From NCBI RefSeq assembly GCF_009915765.1, contig NZ_JAABLQ010000001.1, positions 2,976,001 to 3,040,000 of the forward strand: DNA of 64,000 nucleotides, given 5' to 3'. The notes under the pieces are model-generated. The model did no database searches, had not been told where the DNA came from, and saw nothing but the letters and a program-made list of their open reading frames with translations. This document shows positions 40,300 to 48,750 of the stretch, in pieces. Both the position numbers and the translations under genes were made by a program. The first letter of the stretch is position 1. Every line of letters starts with the position of its first letter. Origin of the DNA: Pannonibacter sp. XCT-53. Lineage in GTDB: Bacteria > Pseudomonadota > Alphaproteobacteria > Rhizobiales > Stappiaceae.

Positions 40300-41337
40300 A
40301 TGAACATCGATCTGTTGCGCCGGCTGTGCGAGACCCCGGGCGTTCCCGGTCACGAGCACCGGGTGCGGGCGCTCATCGAAACGGAAATCAAGGGCCTGTT
40401 CGACGAGGTGACCGTCGACCCGATGGGCTCGCTCCTGTGCCGGCGCGATCCGCGCAAGAAGTCGAAGTCGCCGAAGAAGGTGATGCTGCTCTGCCATATG
40501 GACGAGATCGGCTTCCTGGTCTCGCATGTGACGGACAAGGGTTTCGTCCACGTTCATCCGGTCGGCGGGTTTGACCCGCGCAACCTGTTCTCGCGCCGCG
40601 TGCTGGTGTCGACGGACAAGGGAGATTTCAAGGCCGTGATGAACCCCGGCGGCCGGCCGATCCACATTTCCTCGCCCGACGAGCGCAAGAAGGTACCGGA
40701 GCCGGACGAGTTCGTCATCGACATGGGCCTTGGCGAGAAGGCCAAGGAGATCGTCAAGATCGGCGACATGGTGACCATGGACGAGCCGCTGCTGGAAATG
40801 GGCGACACCATCGTCTCCAAGGCGCTCGACAACCGCATCGCCTGCTGGCTCGGCATCGAGGCGATCCGCGCGCTCGGCAAGGCCAAGCATGAGTGCGAGA
40901 TCCATGTCGCCTTCACGGCGCAGGAGGAAGTGGGCCTGCGCGGTGCCCGCACCGCATCCTACGCGATCAAGCCGGACATCGGCCTTGGCATCGACGTGAC
41001 GCTGGCCTGCGACACGCCGGGCGTGCCCGAACAGGACCGCACGACGACGCTCGGCGGCGGCTTTGGCCTGCATGTGAAGGACGGCTCGTTCATCGCCGAC
41101 CGCCAGCTGGTCAGCGAGATCGAGGCGCTCGCCATTGCCGAGAAGATCCCCTACCAGCGCACCATGCTGCGGTCTGGCGGGCAAGATGGCGCGGCGGCCC
41201 AGCAGGCGGCGGCCGGGGCCCGGGCGGTCGGCATCGTCGTCGGCACCCGCTACATCCACACGGTGACCGAGATGATCGCCAAGAAGGACCTGGAAGCTGC
41301 CCGCGACATCATCGCGGCCTATCTGAAGCAGGTCTGA
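40300..41337 (+). CDS. M42-family metallopeptidase
   Basis: 345 residues from the ATG at 40300 (CAGGAA upstream). Metal ligands of the M42/M20-like fold are visible in LLCHMDEIGFLV, ALDNRIACWLGIEA and AFTAQEEVGLRGA, with VGIVVGTRYIHT near the end. These cytosolic aminopeptidases form large tetrahedral particles and trim peptides. The gene stands alone between pheS and a nucleotidyltransferase-type gene. Confidence 0.9.
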   Translation: MNIDLLRRLCETPGVPGHEHRVRALIETEIKGLFDEVTVDPMGSLLCRRDPRKKSKSPKKVMLLCHMDEIGFLVSHVTDKGFVHVHPVGGFDPRNLFSRRVLVSTDKGDFKAVMNPGGRPIHISSPDERKKVPEPDEFVIDMGLGEKAKEIVKIGDMVTMDEPLLEMGDTIVSKALDNRIACWLGIEAIRALGKAKHECEIHVAFTAQEEVGLRGARTASYAIKPDIGLGIDVTLACDTPGVPEQDRTTTLGGGFGLHVKDGSFIADRQLVSEIEALAIAEKIPYQRTMLRSGGQDGAAAQQAAAGARAVGIVVGTRYIHTVTEMIAKKDLEAARDIIAAYLKQV

Positions 41338-41421
41338 TCGGCGCGCTTACCTCTCCTGTCGTCCGGCGGCCATGCCGCCGTGCAAGGCTCCGGGCATCGC
41401 GTCGATTCCCGGAGCCTTGTC

Positions 41422-42084
41422 ATGTCCGCCAGCCTGTCCTGCCTTGACGACGTCAGCCGCGACCGGCTCCGGCTGGGCGATCCGGCGCGGGCCAGCGAGG
41501 ATGAGCGGCGGAGAGCGCTGGTCCGGCTGATCGGCGCGATGCCGGTGGTGCTGCAGATCCTGGAGACAATCCGCGATCTCCGCCTGCCCGATGCGTGGCT
41601 CGTTTCCGGCGGGATCTACCAGAACGCCTGGAACCTGATGACCGGCAAGCCGGTTGGCCATGGCATCAAGGATTATGACGTCACGTATTTCGATGGCGGC
41701 GACCTGTCCTACGACGCAGAAGACCGGGTGATCCGGGCCGTTGCTGGCGCGCTGCCGGCGCTGTCCGGGATGATCGAGACGCGCAACCAGGCGCGCGTGC
41801 ATCTCTGGTATCCCGAGCGCTTCGGCAGTGCCTATCCGAGGCTCACCTGCAGCACGGAAGCGCTGACGCTCTATGCGTCGAAGACGCATGCTGTCGCGGC
41901 CCGGATGACAGCAGGGAACAAGATCGAGATCGCCGCGCCGTTTGGCCTTGCCACTCTCTTTGCCATGCGGCTGGTGCCGAACAGGGTGCTCGACACTGCG
42001 AAGACCCATGCCGAGAAGAGCGCAAGGCTGAAGCGCCTTTGGCCCGAGCTTCAGGTGATCGGCTGGGACGACGCAGAGGCCTGA
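41422..42084 (+). CDS. Nucleotidyltransferase-fold protein of the DUF925 type
   Basis: 220 residues from the ATG at 41422 (GGAG seven bases upstream). The sequences DAWLVSGGIYQNAWN and IKDYDVTYFD carry the catalytic-type acidic pair of the PF06042 family, followed by RNQARVHLWYPERFG. The function is unknown; the family may transfer nucleotides to a small molecule or RNA. Its 3' end overlaps the convergent AraC-type gene by 34 bp. Confidence 0.88.
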   Translation: MSASLSCLDDVSRDRLRLGDPARASEDERRRALVRLIGAMPVVLQILETIRDLRLPDAWLVSGGIYQNAWNLMTGKPVGHGIKDYDVTYFDGGDLSYDAEDRVIRAVAGALPALSGMIETRNQARVHLWYPERFGSAYPRLTCSTEALTLYASKTHAVAARMTAGNKIEIAAPFGLATLFAMRLVPNRVLDTAKTHAEKSARLKRLWPELQVIGWDDAEA

Positions 42085-43109
42085 GCACGGCCCGCGTTTG
42101 CCTGCTGCCACCCGGTCGGGCTCTGGCCGGTGACACGCCGGAATTCGCGGTTGAAGTTGGACTTGGTGCGGAAGCCCGCCTCGAACATTGCTTCGGTGAC
42201 GCTGGTCCCGGCCGTCAGCGCCCGGCAGGCCAGCTCGACCCGGTAACGGTTGACGAACTGGCTGACGTTCATCTGTTCCACCCGGTTGATGGCGGCGGAG
42301 AGCGTCTTGGCCGGAACCGTGAGGCGGCGGGCGAGGCGCGCAAGGGTGAGGTCCGGATCAGCGGCCAGGCGCGAGGTCGTCAGAAGATCGAACGCGCGGC
42401 CGACCAGCTGCCGCTCCTCGTCGCTCGGATACGCCGCGTCCGCCTGTTCGACCGCCTCGATTGGGACGTCTTCGCCGGAAGCCTGCGTGTCGGGCTCATC
42501 CTGTGCCCGTTCCAGCCCCATCAGTCCGAGGCCCAGCAGCAACAGCGAGGACGTGACGCTGGTGATGCTGCCCTTGAGGTCGCCGGCGAAGAACAGGATA
42601 TCGGCGACGATCAGCACGTCGCTGGCCGCCGATCCGATCAGCAGGATCGCGAGCAGCCGCCAGGAGCGCAAGGACGGCGCGCTGGATTCCAGCCGGGCCA
42701 GCGGCAGGCGGTCCGCCCCGTTCCGCATCGCATGCAGCATCAGCAGGCCGTAGCCAGTGAAGAGCGCCGGCAGGACTGCGTCGAGCGTCAACGGGGCAAA
42801 GACGATGCAGAAGAGCACGAAGGCCGGCGCGGCGAGCTGCACCAGCCCGTCCCGTGGCGCCAGCGGGCGCAAGGCGCCCTGCACGAAGGCAAGCCAGGTC
42901 AGCGGCGGAATGAGGGATGCCATGAAGGGCTGGAGGAAGCGCAGCTCCACAATCCCGTAATGCTGCACGGCGGCGGCAATCAGCGACTGGACCGCCGAGA
43001 CGGCGATCAGCAGGCGCAGCCAGCGACTGCCCTCGCCGCTCCAGACAAGACGCAGGAGCAGGCAGGCGAGGATCGCGGCGGCAAAGACGGGGACAGGAAA
43101 GCTCGGCAT
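42051..43109 (-). CDS. Membrane-bound AraC-family transcriptional regulator
   Basis: 352 residues. Six to seven hydrophobic segments fill residues 1-215 (PVFAAAILACLLLRLVW ... SSLLLLGLGLMGL), then a cytoplasmic linker and a C-terminal AraC double helix-turn-helix (LARRLTVPAKTLSAAINRV and EAMFEAGFRTKSNFNREFRRVTG). A sensor in the membrane would pass a signal straight to DNA. It is divergent from a secreted hydrolase gene, and a 21-bp-spaced direct repeat in the gap is the likely binding site. The ATG at 43109 has no strong ribosome site. Confidence 0.9.
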   Translation of the reverse strand: MPSFPVPVFAAAILACLLLRLVWSGEGSRWLRLLIAVSAVQSLIAAAVQHYGIVELRFLQPFMASLIPPLTWLAFVQGALRPLAPRDGLVQLAAPAFVLFCIVFAPLTLDAVLPALFTGYGLLMLHAMRNGADRLPLARLESSAPSLRSWRLLAILLIGSAASDVLIVADILFFAGDLKGSITSVTSSLLLLGLGLMGLERAQDEPDTQASGEDVPIEAVEQADAAYPSDEERQLVGRAFDLLTTSRLAADPDLTLARLARRLTVPAKTLSAAINRVEQMNVSQFVNRYRVELACRALTAGTSVTEAMFEAGFRTKSNFNREFRRVTGQSPTGWQQANAGRAQASASSQPIT

Positions 43110-43203
43110 CGGGCAAACCGGGTGTGCGTGGCGACGGCGCGACCGGTTGCGGGGTCCCAGATGCAGGTCCCGGACCGGCCGTTTCCCTGTCTCTACCTCC
43201 TTG

Positions 43204-43234
43204 ATCCGGTTCGTGGCGACCTGAATCCGGTTCG
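43204..43234. promoter_or_regulatory. Direct repeat ATCCGGTTCG spaced by exactly 21 bp
   Basis: ATCCGGTTCG at 43204-43213 and again at 43225-43234, each followed by a similar GGCGACC/GGTCGCC tail. Two direct half-sites two helical turns apart fit an AraC-family dimer. It lies between the regulator start (43109) and the hydrolase start (43303). Confidence 0.6.
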
Positions 43235-43302
43235 AGGTCGCCCCAAACGGCATGGGCCAGTCATCTGGCCTCAGCGATCCCGCTGACACAGGAGACACCT
43301 GC

Positions 43303-44382
43303 ATGCCCGTGACATCTCGCAACTTCGCCCGCACCTTCACCCGCCATCTCGTGCAGTCCGTTTGCCTGATCCTCGCCCTGGCAGGGCCGGCCGGGGCAGC
43401 CGACAGGCTTGATCCCGGGCACGAGCGGCTGCAGGTCACGGCCGCACACCGGGACGGTCCGCTGATGGCCTCGGTCTGGTATCCGGCAGGCGGCAAGACC
43501 TATCGCGGCCTCGTTGGCGACAATCCGGTCTTCGTCGGCAACCCGGTCAACATGGGCGCGCCCTATCCGGCCGGCAAACATCCGCTGGTTCTGCTGTCGC
43601 ATGGATCGGGCAACAACATCGACGCCATGAGCTGGCTGGCCAACGGGCTGGTGGCGCAGGGCTTCATCGTCGCCGGGGTCAATCACCCGGGCAGCACCAG
43701 CGGCGACAGCTCGCCGCGCCGCAGCCTGCGCCACTGGGAGCGCGCCAAGGATGTCAGCGCGCTGCTGACCAGCCTGTTGCAGACCCCGGAGCTTGGTCCG
43801 CTCATCGACACGGACAGGATCTCCGTCGTCGGCTTCTCACTGGGCGGGGTGACGGCCTTGGCGCTGGCCGGGGCTGAGACGAGCCAGCAGGCCTTCGTGG
43901 ACTATTGCGCCGAGCCGGCACCGGGCAAGGTCGATTGCCGCTTCTACGCCAAGGGCCGGACGGACCTGACCGGCGTGCCGCAGGCCGAGTTCGAGCAGTC
44001 GCTGACCGATCCGCGCATTTCGCGCAGCGTTGCCGTCGATCCGGCCATGGCGCAGTCCTACAAGGCGGGCAGCCTGAAGGCGATCCGCATTCCCGTCGCC
44101 GTCATCAGCCTGGGGGCACCTGGCGAAATCCCGATCGCGGCGGATGTGGGCGCAAGCGGTGGCAGGTTCGCGGAGCTGATCCCCGACTTCAGCCACAGCT
44201 ACATCGCACCGGCGCACCACTACAGCTTCCTCGCCCTGTGCAAGCCCGGCGCGACGGAGTTGCTGGAAGCCGAAGGGGAAGATGCGATCTGCGCGGATCC
44301 GGCCGGATCGGACCGGGCGGTGGTCCATGCCGAAGCGCTCAGCCGGATTGCGGCCTTTCTGATGCTGCCGGCGCCCCGCTGA
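43303..44382 (+). CDS. Secreted alpha/beta hydrolase, dienelactone-hydrolase-like
   Basis: 359 residues. A signal peptide covers about 1-32 (LVQSVCLILALAGPAGAAD). The core has the HGSGNN oxyanion stretch and nucleophile elbow GFSLGG, with a catalytic histidine probably in HAEALSRI or HHYSF. The family resembles the periplasmic PAF-acetylhydrolase/dienelactone-type hydrolases. The substrate is unknown. The ATG at 43303 has AGGAG upstream. Control by the divergent membrane AraC regulator is likely from position. Confidence 0.88.
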   Translation: MPVTSRNFARTFTRHLVQSVCLILALAGPAGAADRLDPGHERLQVTAAHRDGPLMASVWYPAGGKTYRGLVGDNPVFVGNPVNMGAPYPAGKHPLVLLSHGSGNNIDAMSWLANGLVAQGFIVAGVNHPGSTSGDSSPRRSLRHWERAKDVSALLTSLLQTPELGPLIDTDRISVVGFSLGGVTALALAGAETSQQAFVDYCAEPAPGKVDCRFYAKGRTDLTGVPQAEFEQSLTDPRISRSVAVDPAMAQSYKAGSLKAIRIPVAVISLGAPGEIPIAADVGASGGRFAELIPDFSHSYIAPAHHYSFLALCKPGATELLEAEGEDAICADPAGSDRAVVHAEALSRIAAFLMLPAPR

Positions 44383-44424
44383 CGCGGCGCCGGTCATGCA
44401 GGATGCGGCCCCGCACATGACACC

Positions 44425-44449
44425 GACCGGCGCAGCAGATGCGCCGGTC
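44425..44449. terminator. Hairpin between the converging hydrolase and chemoreceptor genes
   Basis: Perfect 10-bp stem GACCGGCGCA / TGCGCCGGTC with a 5-base loop, midway between the stop codons at 44382 and 44501. No T run on either side; a bidirectional barrier by position. Confidence 0.5.
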
Positions 44450-44500
44450 GCCGGGTAACCTCTGGCGCGTGGGACGCCCCCGTCGCCAGCCTGCCTGCCG

Positions 44501-45964
44501 TCAGGCCACGTCGCGGAGGAAGGCGTCGATGCTCTTGCGCATCCGGGCCGCCTCCTGCTCCAGTTCCTCGGCGGTGCCGGCAACGGTGCCGACCGACCCG
44601 GTGGTCTGGGCCGCAGCGGCATTCAGGCCACCGATGCTGCTGGCAACCAGCTCGGTTCCGCGCGCCGCCTCGCTGACATTGCGGGAAATCTCGGCTGTTG
44701 CGGCCCCCTGCTCCTCGACGGCCGCCGCGATCGCCCCGGTGTAGCGGTTGACGTCCTCCATCGTGTGCGCGATGGCGCCGATGGCCTCGACCGCAGCCTT
44801 GGTTTCCGTCTGGATCGCCGCAATCTGGGCACCGATCTCCTCGGTGGCGCGGGAGGTCTGCGTCGCCAGTTCCTTCACCTCTGCCGCCACCACGGCGAAG
44901 CCGCGTCCGGCCTCACCCGCACGAGCCGCCTCGATGGTCGCATTGAGCGCCAGAAGGTTGGTCTGCTCCGCAATGGCCTGGATCAGCGTGACGACCTCCC
45001 CGATCCGGCTGGCGGCATTTGCAAGGCTGGCCACCTTCGCATTGGAGGTCTGCGCGCCTTCGGTTGCCCGGGCAACGATCTGGGTGGTCTGGGCCACCTG
45101 GCGGGCGATCTCGGAAATGGACGACGACAGTTCCTCGGCGGCCGAGGCCACCGTCTGCACGTTTTCCGAAGCCTTGTCGGAGGCCTGAGCTGCGGTGCTG
45201 GCCTGACCGGCCGTGCCGGAGGCGAGATTGCCGAGCTGCCCCGCCGCCTGGCGCAAGTTCTGGCTGCGCTGCGCCACGCCGGACAGCAGCGTCTCGATTT
45301 CCTTGCGGAACTGGGCGATGCGACCGGAGATCTCGGCCTGACGCGCCTGGTCTTCCCGGGCGCGCTGGTCCATGGCCCCCTGGGCAGCGATGGCGGTAGC
45401 CTGGGCCGCCTTGGCCTCGTCCAGCGCCTTGCCCGAGGCGGCAAAGGCCGCCTCGACCTGGGCGGTCAGCCACCACAGCGCCGCGACCTCGCCGACGACG
45501 ATCACGGCATGGAACAGGACGCGGCCGAAGTTTGCCCCGCCCGGGAACACGGCATAGGGCAGGAAGAAGTTGAGCCCCAGATGGTGCACGGCCACGACCC
45601 CGGCATAGGCAACCAGCGCGCGCCAGTCGACCCATCCGGCCAGAAGGGCGAGCATGGCGAAGAAGTACATGTGCGCGTCGGTCTGGAACGAGGTCGCCGG
45701 ATCGGTGCTCGCAAGGGACGCCACGAACAGCGCCACCAGGCCGGCCAGCGAGATAGCCGAGACGATGCGGGTCTCGACCGCGATGCCGAACTTCATCCAC
45801 GTGGCCGTGGCCACTGTTCCGAACAGCAAGGCGATGCCGGCCAGAACGACCGTCGACACCGTCTCGTTGGTCCAGGACGTGCCGATGACCAGCAGCACGT
45901 TGAACCAGATGACATACATCAGCGCCTTGCCGAAGACTTCCCGAATATCATCGAGCCTGTTCAT
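44501..45964 (-). CDS. Methyl-accepting chemotaxis protein with six-helix membrane sensor, no HAMP seen
   Basis: 487 residues. The first 170 hold about six membrane segments without a periplasmic domain ([76 protein letters not shown]). A coiled-coil linker leads directly to the signalling hairpin with the usual tip (EQTNLLALN). The sensor resembles membrane modules thought to sense redox state or lipophilic signals. The ATG at 45964 follows AAGGGA. A small membrane-protein gene ends 13 bp upstream, so the two are probably cotranscribed. Confidence 0.9.
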   Translation of the reverse strand: MNRLDDIREVFGKALMYVIWFNVLLVIGTSWTNETVSTVVLAGIALLFGTVATATWMKFGIAVETRIVSAISLAGLVALFVASLASTDPATSFQTDAHMYFFAMLALLAGWVDWRALVAYAGVVAVHHLGLNFFLPYAVFPGGANFGRVLFHAVIVVGEVAALWWLTAQVEAAFAASGKALDEAKAAQATAIAAQGAMDQRAREDQARQAEISGRIAQFRKEIETLLSGVAQRSQNLRQAAGQLGNLASGTAGQASTAAQASDKASENVQTVASAAEELSSSISEIARQVAQTTQIVARATEGAQTSNAKVASLANAASRIGEVVTLIQAIAEQTNLLALNATIEAARAGEAGRGFAVVAAEVKELATQTSRATEEIGAQIAAIQTETKAAVEAIGAIAHTMEDVNRYTGAIAAAVEEQGAATAEISRNVSEAARGTELVASSIGGLNAAAAQTTGSVGTVAGTAEELEQEAARMRKSIDAFLRDVA

Positions 45965-45977
45965 CGAAGGGGTTCCC

Positions 45978-46334
45978 TTAACTGCGCAATTGCGTGTTGA
46001 CCGAAGGCACCAGCGCCAGACAGGCCTCGGCAAACCAGGCGGCTGTCACGATGAAGGCACCGGAGCGGTAGAGCAGATCGATGTCGCCCGCGCGGGAAAG
46101 CGGGGTGACCGCCACCTGGCCGCCGGGCGACAGGGCAATCAGGCTGCCGCCGGCCCGGGCGACGACCTCGGCGGCCGGCAGGACCGGCGACGTCGTGAAG
46201 ACGGCAACCGGCTCCCCGGGACGCGGCAGGACCGCAACGCCGATGACGAGCAGGCAGACAGCCAGGAAATAGCCGGCCAGCAGGACGCGTCCCGCCGTCG
46301 ACACGCGCTTGCCCTGTCCCGATGTTGAACTCAT
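45978..46334 (-). CDS. Small membrane or exported protein upstream of the six-helix chemoreceptor
   Basis: 118 residues, no family recognised. A basic N-terminus, one hydrophobic segment ([21 protein letters not shown] split at residues about 17-37), and a short outside part containing [21 protein letters not shown], with a C-terminal hydrophobic stretch ([16 protein letters not shown]). The tight 13-bp linkage suggests a functional partner or sensor accessory of the chemoreceptor; this is inference. Confidence 0.6.
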   Translation of the reverse strand: MSSTSGQGKRVSTAGRVLLAGYFLAVCLLVIGVAVLPRPGEPVAVFTTSPVLPAAEVVARAGGSLIALSPGGQVAVTPLSRAGDIDLLYRSGAFIVTAAWFAEACLALVPSVNTQLRS

Positions 46335-46447
46335 GATGCGCTGGTCCTGCTCCTCTTCCCGCTAGGGTAAGCGGAGCAGGGTTAACAAGCTCAAAACGGG
46401 TATTCGACAGGCCTCCACGGCCTGCAAGCCGGACGGATCGGTTACAG

Positions 46448-47377
46448 TTACGGCAAGGGCGCAGCCATGCGGGCCAGTCGCGCCTCCCGCTGCCGCAGCC
46501 GGCGCCACAGGGCCTTGCGCTCGATCCGCACGGCCTCCGGCGAGGCCAGGGGCACCGCACCATTAGCCCGCTGGGCGCAAAGGCGGCGATACAGCGCATC
46601 CACCTTCAGATATCGGGCCAGATCCTCGGCATGGGCCTGCAGCAGATGCGCCGGGGGCGGGTCGACCGGATGTGGTGCCCGGGCAGCGGGCGCGGCCCCC
46701 GGTTCGGGCCATTCCGCCACCAGGAGCCCGGCGAGCACGGCCTGTCGCCGCAGGGCCTTGAGCCACTTGCGGCAGATTTCCGGCGAGCGGGCGGCGAAGG
46801 CCCGGGCGGCGCGGCGATGGCTCTGGCGACGAGCCCGGGCGAAGGCCTCGGCAGCCCCGACCGCATCGATCAGGCCGGGCGCCAGCGTCACGGCATCCAC
46901 CTCGCAGCGGCGCAGCAGGGCATCGAGACCCGCCAGCTGGCGGTCATCCTCGGGTGACAGCGGTTCCGCGTCGCCAACAAGGCCGACCAGCGCCAGGCCT
47001 GCGCCGTCCGCCAGCAACTTGAGCGCCTTGCTGGCGAGCTTGAGCCGGGCCGCACGCGGCGCATGGGCCGGGCCAAGCCCGTCGCGGCAGACCTTGAGCA
47101 GGAGCCGGGCCTGTTGCAGCCGGGGACGCGCCCGTCCGAGGCGGACAGCAAGGGGCAGGCGCTGATCCGCGAGCGCGGCGCGGGCCGTCATGATCGCAAG
47201 CAGCAGCTCCACCCGCAGCCGCTCCCCGAAGCTTGGCCGCAGGGGCAGCTGCGAGGCCCGGAGCGGCGGGTCCCAGGGCAGCCCGGCCCCACCGGACCTG
47301 AGGGACACCGGGGCGGACGGCAGGCCGCCCGGCGGCAGGCCGGCGGCATGCGGCGACAGGCGGTCGTCTGGGGTCAC
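46448..47377 (-). CDS. CHAD-domain-like helical protein
   Basis: 309 residues, mostly alpha-helical and very rich in Arg, Ala and Leu. The alternating basic helices (VRLGRARPRLQQARLLLK, HRRAARAFAARSPEICRKW) with conserved histidine resemble the CHAD domain, which binds polyphosphate. The N-terminal 40 residues are Pro-rich and probably disordered. The assignment rests on composition and helix pattern, so it is moderate. It overlaps msrA by four bases, so it is translationally coupled to it. Confidence 0.55.
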   Translation of the reverse strand: MTPDDRLSPHAAGLPPGGLPSAPVSLRSGGAGLPWDPPLRASQLPLRPSFGERLRVELLLAIMTARAALADQRLPLAVRLGRARPRLQQARLLLKVCRDGLGPAHAPRAARLKLASKALKLLADGAGLALVGLVGDAEPLSPEDDRQLAGLDALLRRCEVDAVTLAPGLIDAVGAAEAFARARRQSHRRAARAFAARSPEICRKWLKALRRQAVLAGLLVAEWPEPGAAPAARAPHPVDPPPAHLLQAHAEDLARYLKVDALYRRLCAQRANGAVPLASPEAVRIERKALWRRLRQREARLARMAAPLP

Positions 47378-48048
47378 GTCACGGCCTCGCCGGACGCGCT
47401 GCGCGGCCGTGCCGGCACGCCGCAGCCCTTCGTGGTGCAGCTTGCGCCCGGCACCCGGGCCAGATGCTGCTGCTGGTAATCCTCCGCGAGATAGAAACGG
47501 GTGTCGATCGCCAGCGTCGTGGTTATGGCGCGCGGATGCCCTGCGGCCTTGAGCGCGGCCGCGTAGTCCGCGCGGGAAGCCTCGGCGACGGCCAGATCCT
47601 CGGCATCGGGCAGGAGCAGGAGCGAGCGGAACTGGGTGCCGATGTCGTCGCCCTGGCGCATCCCTTGCGTCGGGTCATGCCCTTCCCAGAAGTGCAAGAG
47701 CAGCGCGGCGAGCGGCAGGACGGCCGGATCGTATGTGACGGCCACCACTTCGGCATGGCCGGTGCGGCCGCTGGCCACCTCGGCCCCGGTCGGATTGGGC
47801 GTGTGGCCGCCCGCGTAGCCGGCCGCCGTCAGCACGACGCCCGGCAGCGACCAGAAGCGCCGTTCGCCGCCCCAGTAGCACCCCATGCCGAGCAGGACCT
47901 GGCGGCAGCCTGCGGGTCGAGGTCCATCCAGCGGCCGGTCGAAGATGGCGTGGCGCACGCCGGGGCGGTATGGGTCGGCCCGGCCGGGCAGCGCCTCGGC
48001 CGCGGTCGGCAGCTCGAATTTCTGGGTGAGCAGACGCATGAAGGACAT
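47374..48048 (-). CDS. msrA: Peptide methionine (S)-S-oxide reductase
   Basis: 224 residues. The catalytic motif reads GCYWGGE (usually GCFWG) with its cysteine near residue 57; the family stretches AGYAGGHTPNPT, GHAEVV and DPTQGMRQGDDIGTQF are present. C-terminal cysteines (SCTTKGCG) are probable resolving residues. It reduces oxidised methionine with thioredoxin. It lies between a small membrane-protein gene and the CHAD-like gene in a three-gene run. Confidence 0.95.
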   Translation of the reverse strand: MSFMRLLTQKFELPTAAEALPGRADPYRPGVRHAIFDRPLDGPRPAGCRQVLLGMGCYWGGERRFWSLPGVVLTAAGYAGGHTPNPTGAEVASGRTGHAEVVAVTYDPAVLPLAALLLHFWEGHDPTQGMRQGDDIGTQFRSLLLLPDAEDLAVAEASRADYAAALKAAGHPRAITTTLAIDTRFYLAEDYQQQHLARVPGASCTTKGCGVPARPRSASGEAVT

Positions 48049-48060
48049 CGGGCGATCCTG

Positions 48061-48384
48061 TCAGGCAAGCGCGGCGGACACGCGCCGGCGCGTGCCGAGA
48101 ATGAGAAAGACGACCGCAAGCGGCGGCAGCACCAGCCAGACCGGCCAGCCGAGCAGGGTCTCGATCGCGAGCTCCCACACGGCGGGGCCGAGCGCGGCCT
48201 CCACCGAGGCGCGCGCGGCCTGCAGCGAGGCAGCCGACAGCTCCGACCAGACCTGGCGCAGCGGCGTGAAAGCAAAGGCGGTGGCCGCGATCGACTTGCT
48301 GCCGTCCACCACGGCCGCCACGACGGCGACGCCGAGAAGGAAATAGCCGAAAAGCCGCAGCAGGCCCCTGAGCAGCGCGAACAT
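48061..48384 (-). CDS. Small membrane protein, unknown function
   Basis: 107 residues with two membrane segments: near the N-terminus (LFGYFLLGVAVVAAVV) and near the C-terminus (WPVWLVLPPLAVVFLIL), ending in a basic tail (GTRRRVSAALA). The loop between them faces the periplasm by the positive-inside rule. The ATG at 48384 has GGGAG eight bases before it; longer in-frame starts run toward the tRNA and are not credible. It precedes msrA by 12 bp and is probably cotranscribed. Confidence 0.75.
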   Translation of the reverse strand: MFALLRGLLRLFGYFLLGVAVVAAVVDGSKSIAATAFAFTPLRQVWSELSAASLQAARASVEAALGPAVWELAIETLLGWPVWLVLPPLAVVFLILGTRRRVSAALA

Positions 48385-48571
48385 CTGCAAGTCTCCCTTC
48401 CGGCCGGCCCCGTCATCCGGACGACCGCCTCCTGTCGAGGTTACCCTAGTTGGAGCGCCGCGATGCGACAATGCACAAGCGCGTGGCTGTGCGGCAGCCC
48501 GGTTTTCCCAAGACTTTTCAGCCTGCTGCCGGCAGATCCCGCAAGCCGGGAAAAAAACTTTGCCAAGGTTC

Positions 48572-48599
48572 TTGCACTCCCCCGCCGCCTGAGTATATT
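48572..48599 (+). promoter_or_regulatory. Promoter of the tRNA-Ser gene
   Basis: TTGCAC at 48572 and TATATT at 48594 with 16 bases between, 34 bp before the mature tRNA. A 9-bp inverted repeat, CCGCCTGAG (48585-48593) and CTCAGGCGG (48608-48616), brackets the -10 box. Confidence 0.7.
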
Positions 48600-48632
48600 C
48601 CGCCCACCTCAGGCGGACATCCGCCGCGAGAC

Positions 48633-48722
48633 GGACAGGTGGCCGAGTGGTTGAAGGCGCACGCCTGGAACGCGTGTATACGGGAAACCGTATCGAGGGT
48701 TCGAATCCCTCTCTGTCCGCCA
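48633..48722 (+). tRNA. tRNA-Ser (anticodon GGA)
   Basis: 90 nt with encoded CCA. Acceptor GGACAGG pairs with TCTGTCC; the anticodon loop CTGGAAC (anticodon GGA at 48667-48669) sits on the stem CACGC/GCGTG; a long variable arm (ACGG GAAA CCGT) marks a class II tRNA; the T loop has TTCGAAT. The 3' end forms the left attachment site of the integrated element, and the gene stays intact. Confidence 0.97.
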
Positions 48723-48723
48723 T
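48707..48723. repeat. attL, tRNA-side attachment site
   Basis: The 17 bp from 48707 (CCCTCTCTGTCCGCCAT), covering the tRNA 3' end and CCA, recur without change at 59409-59425. Bases outside differ (T/A before, C/T after), which fixes the core. Confidence 0.93.
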
Positions 48724-48750
48724 CACATTTACTTTTCCCTGAAAATTCAA

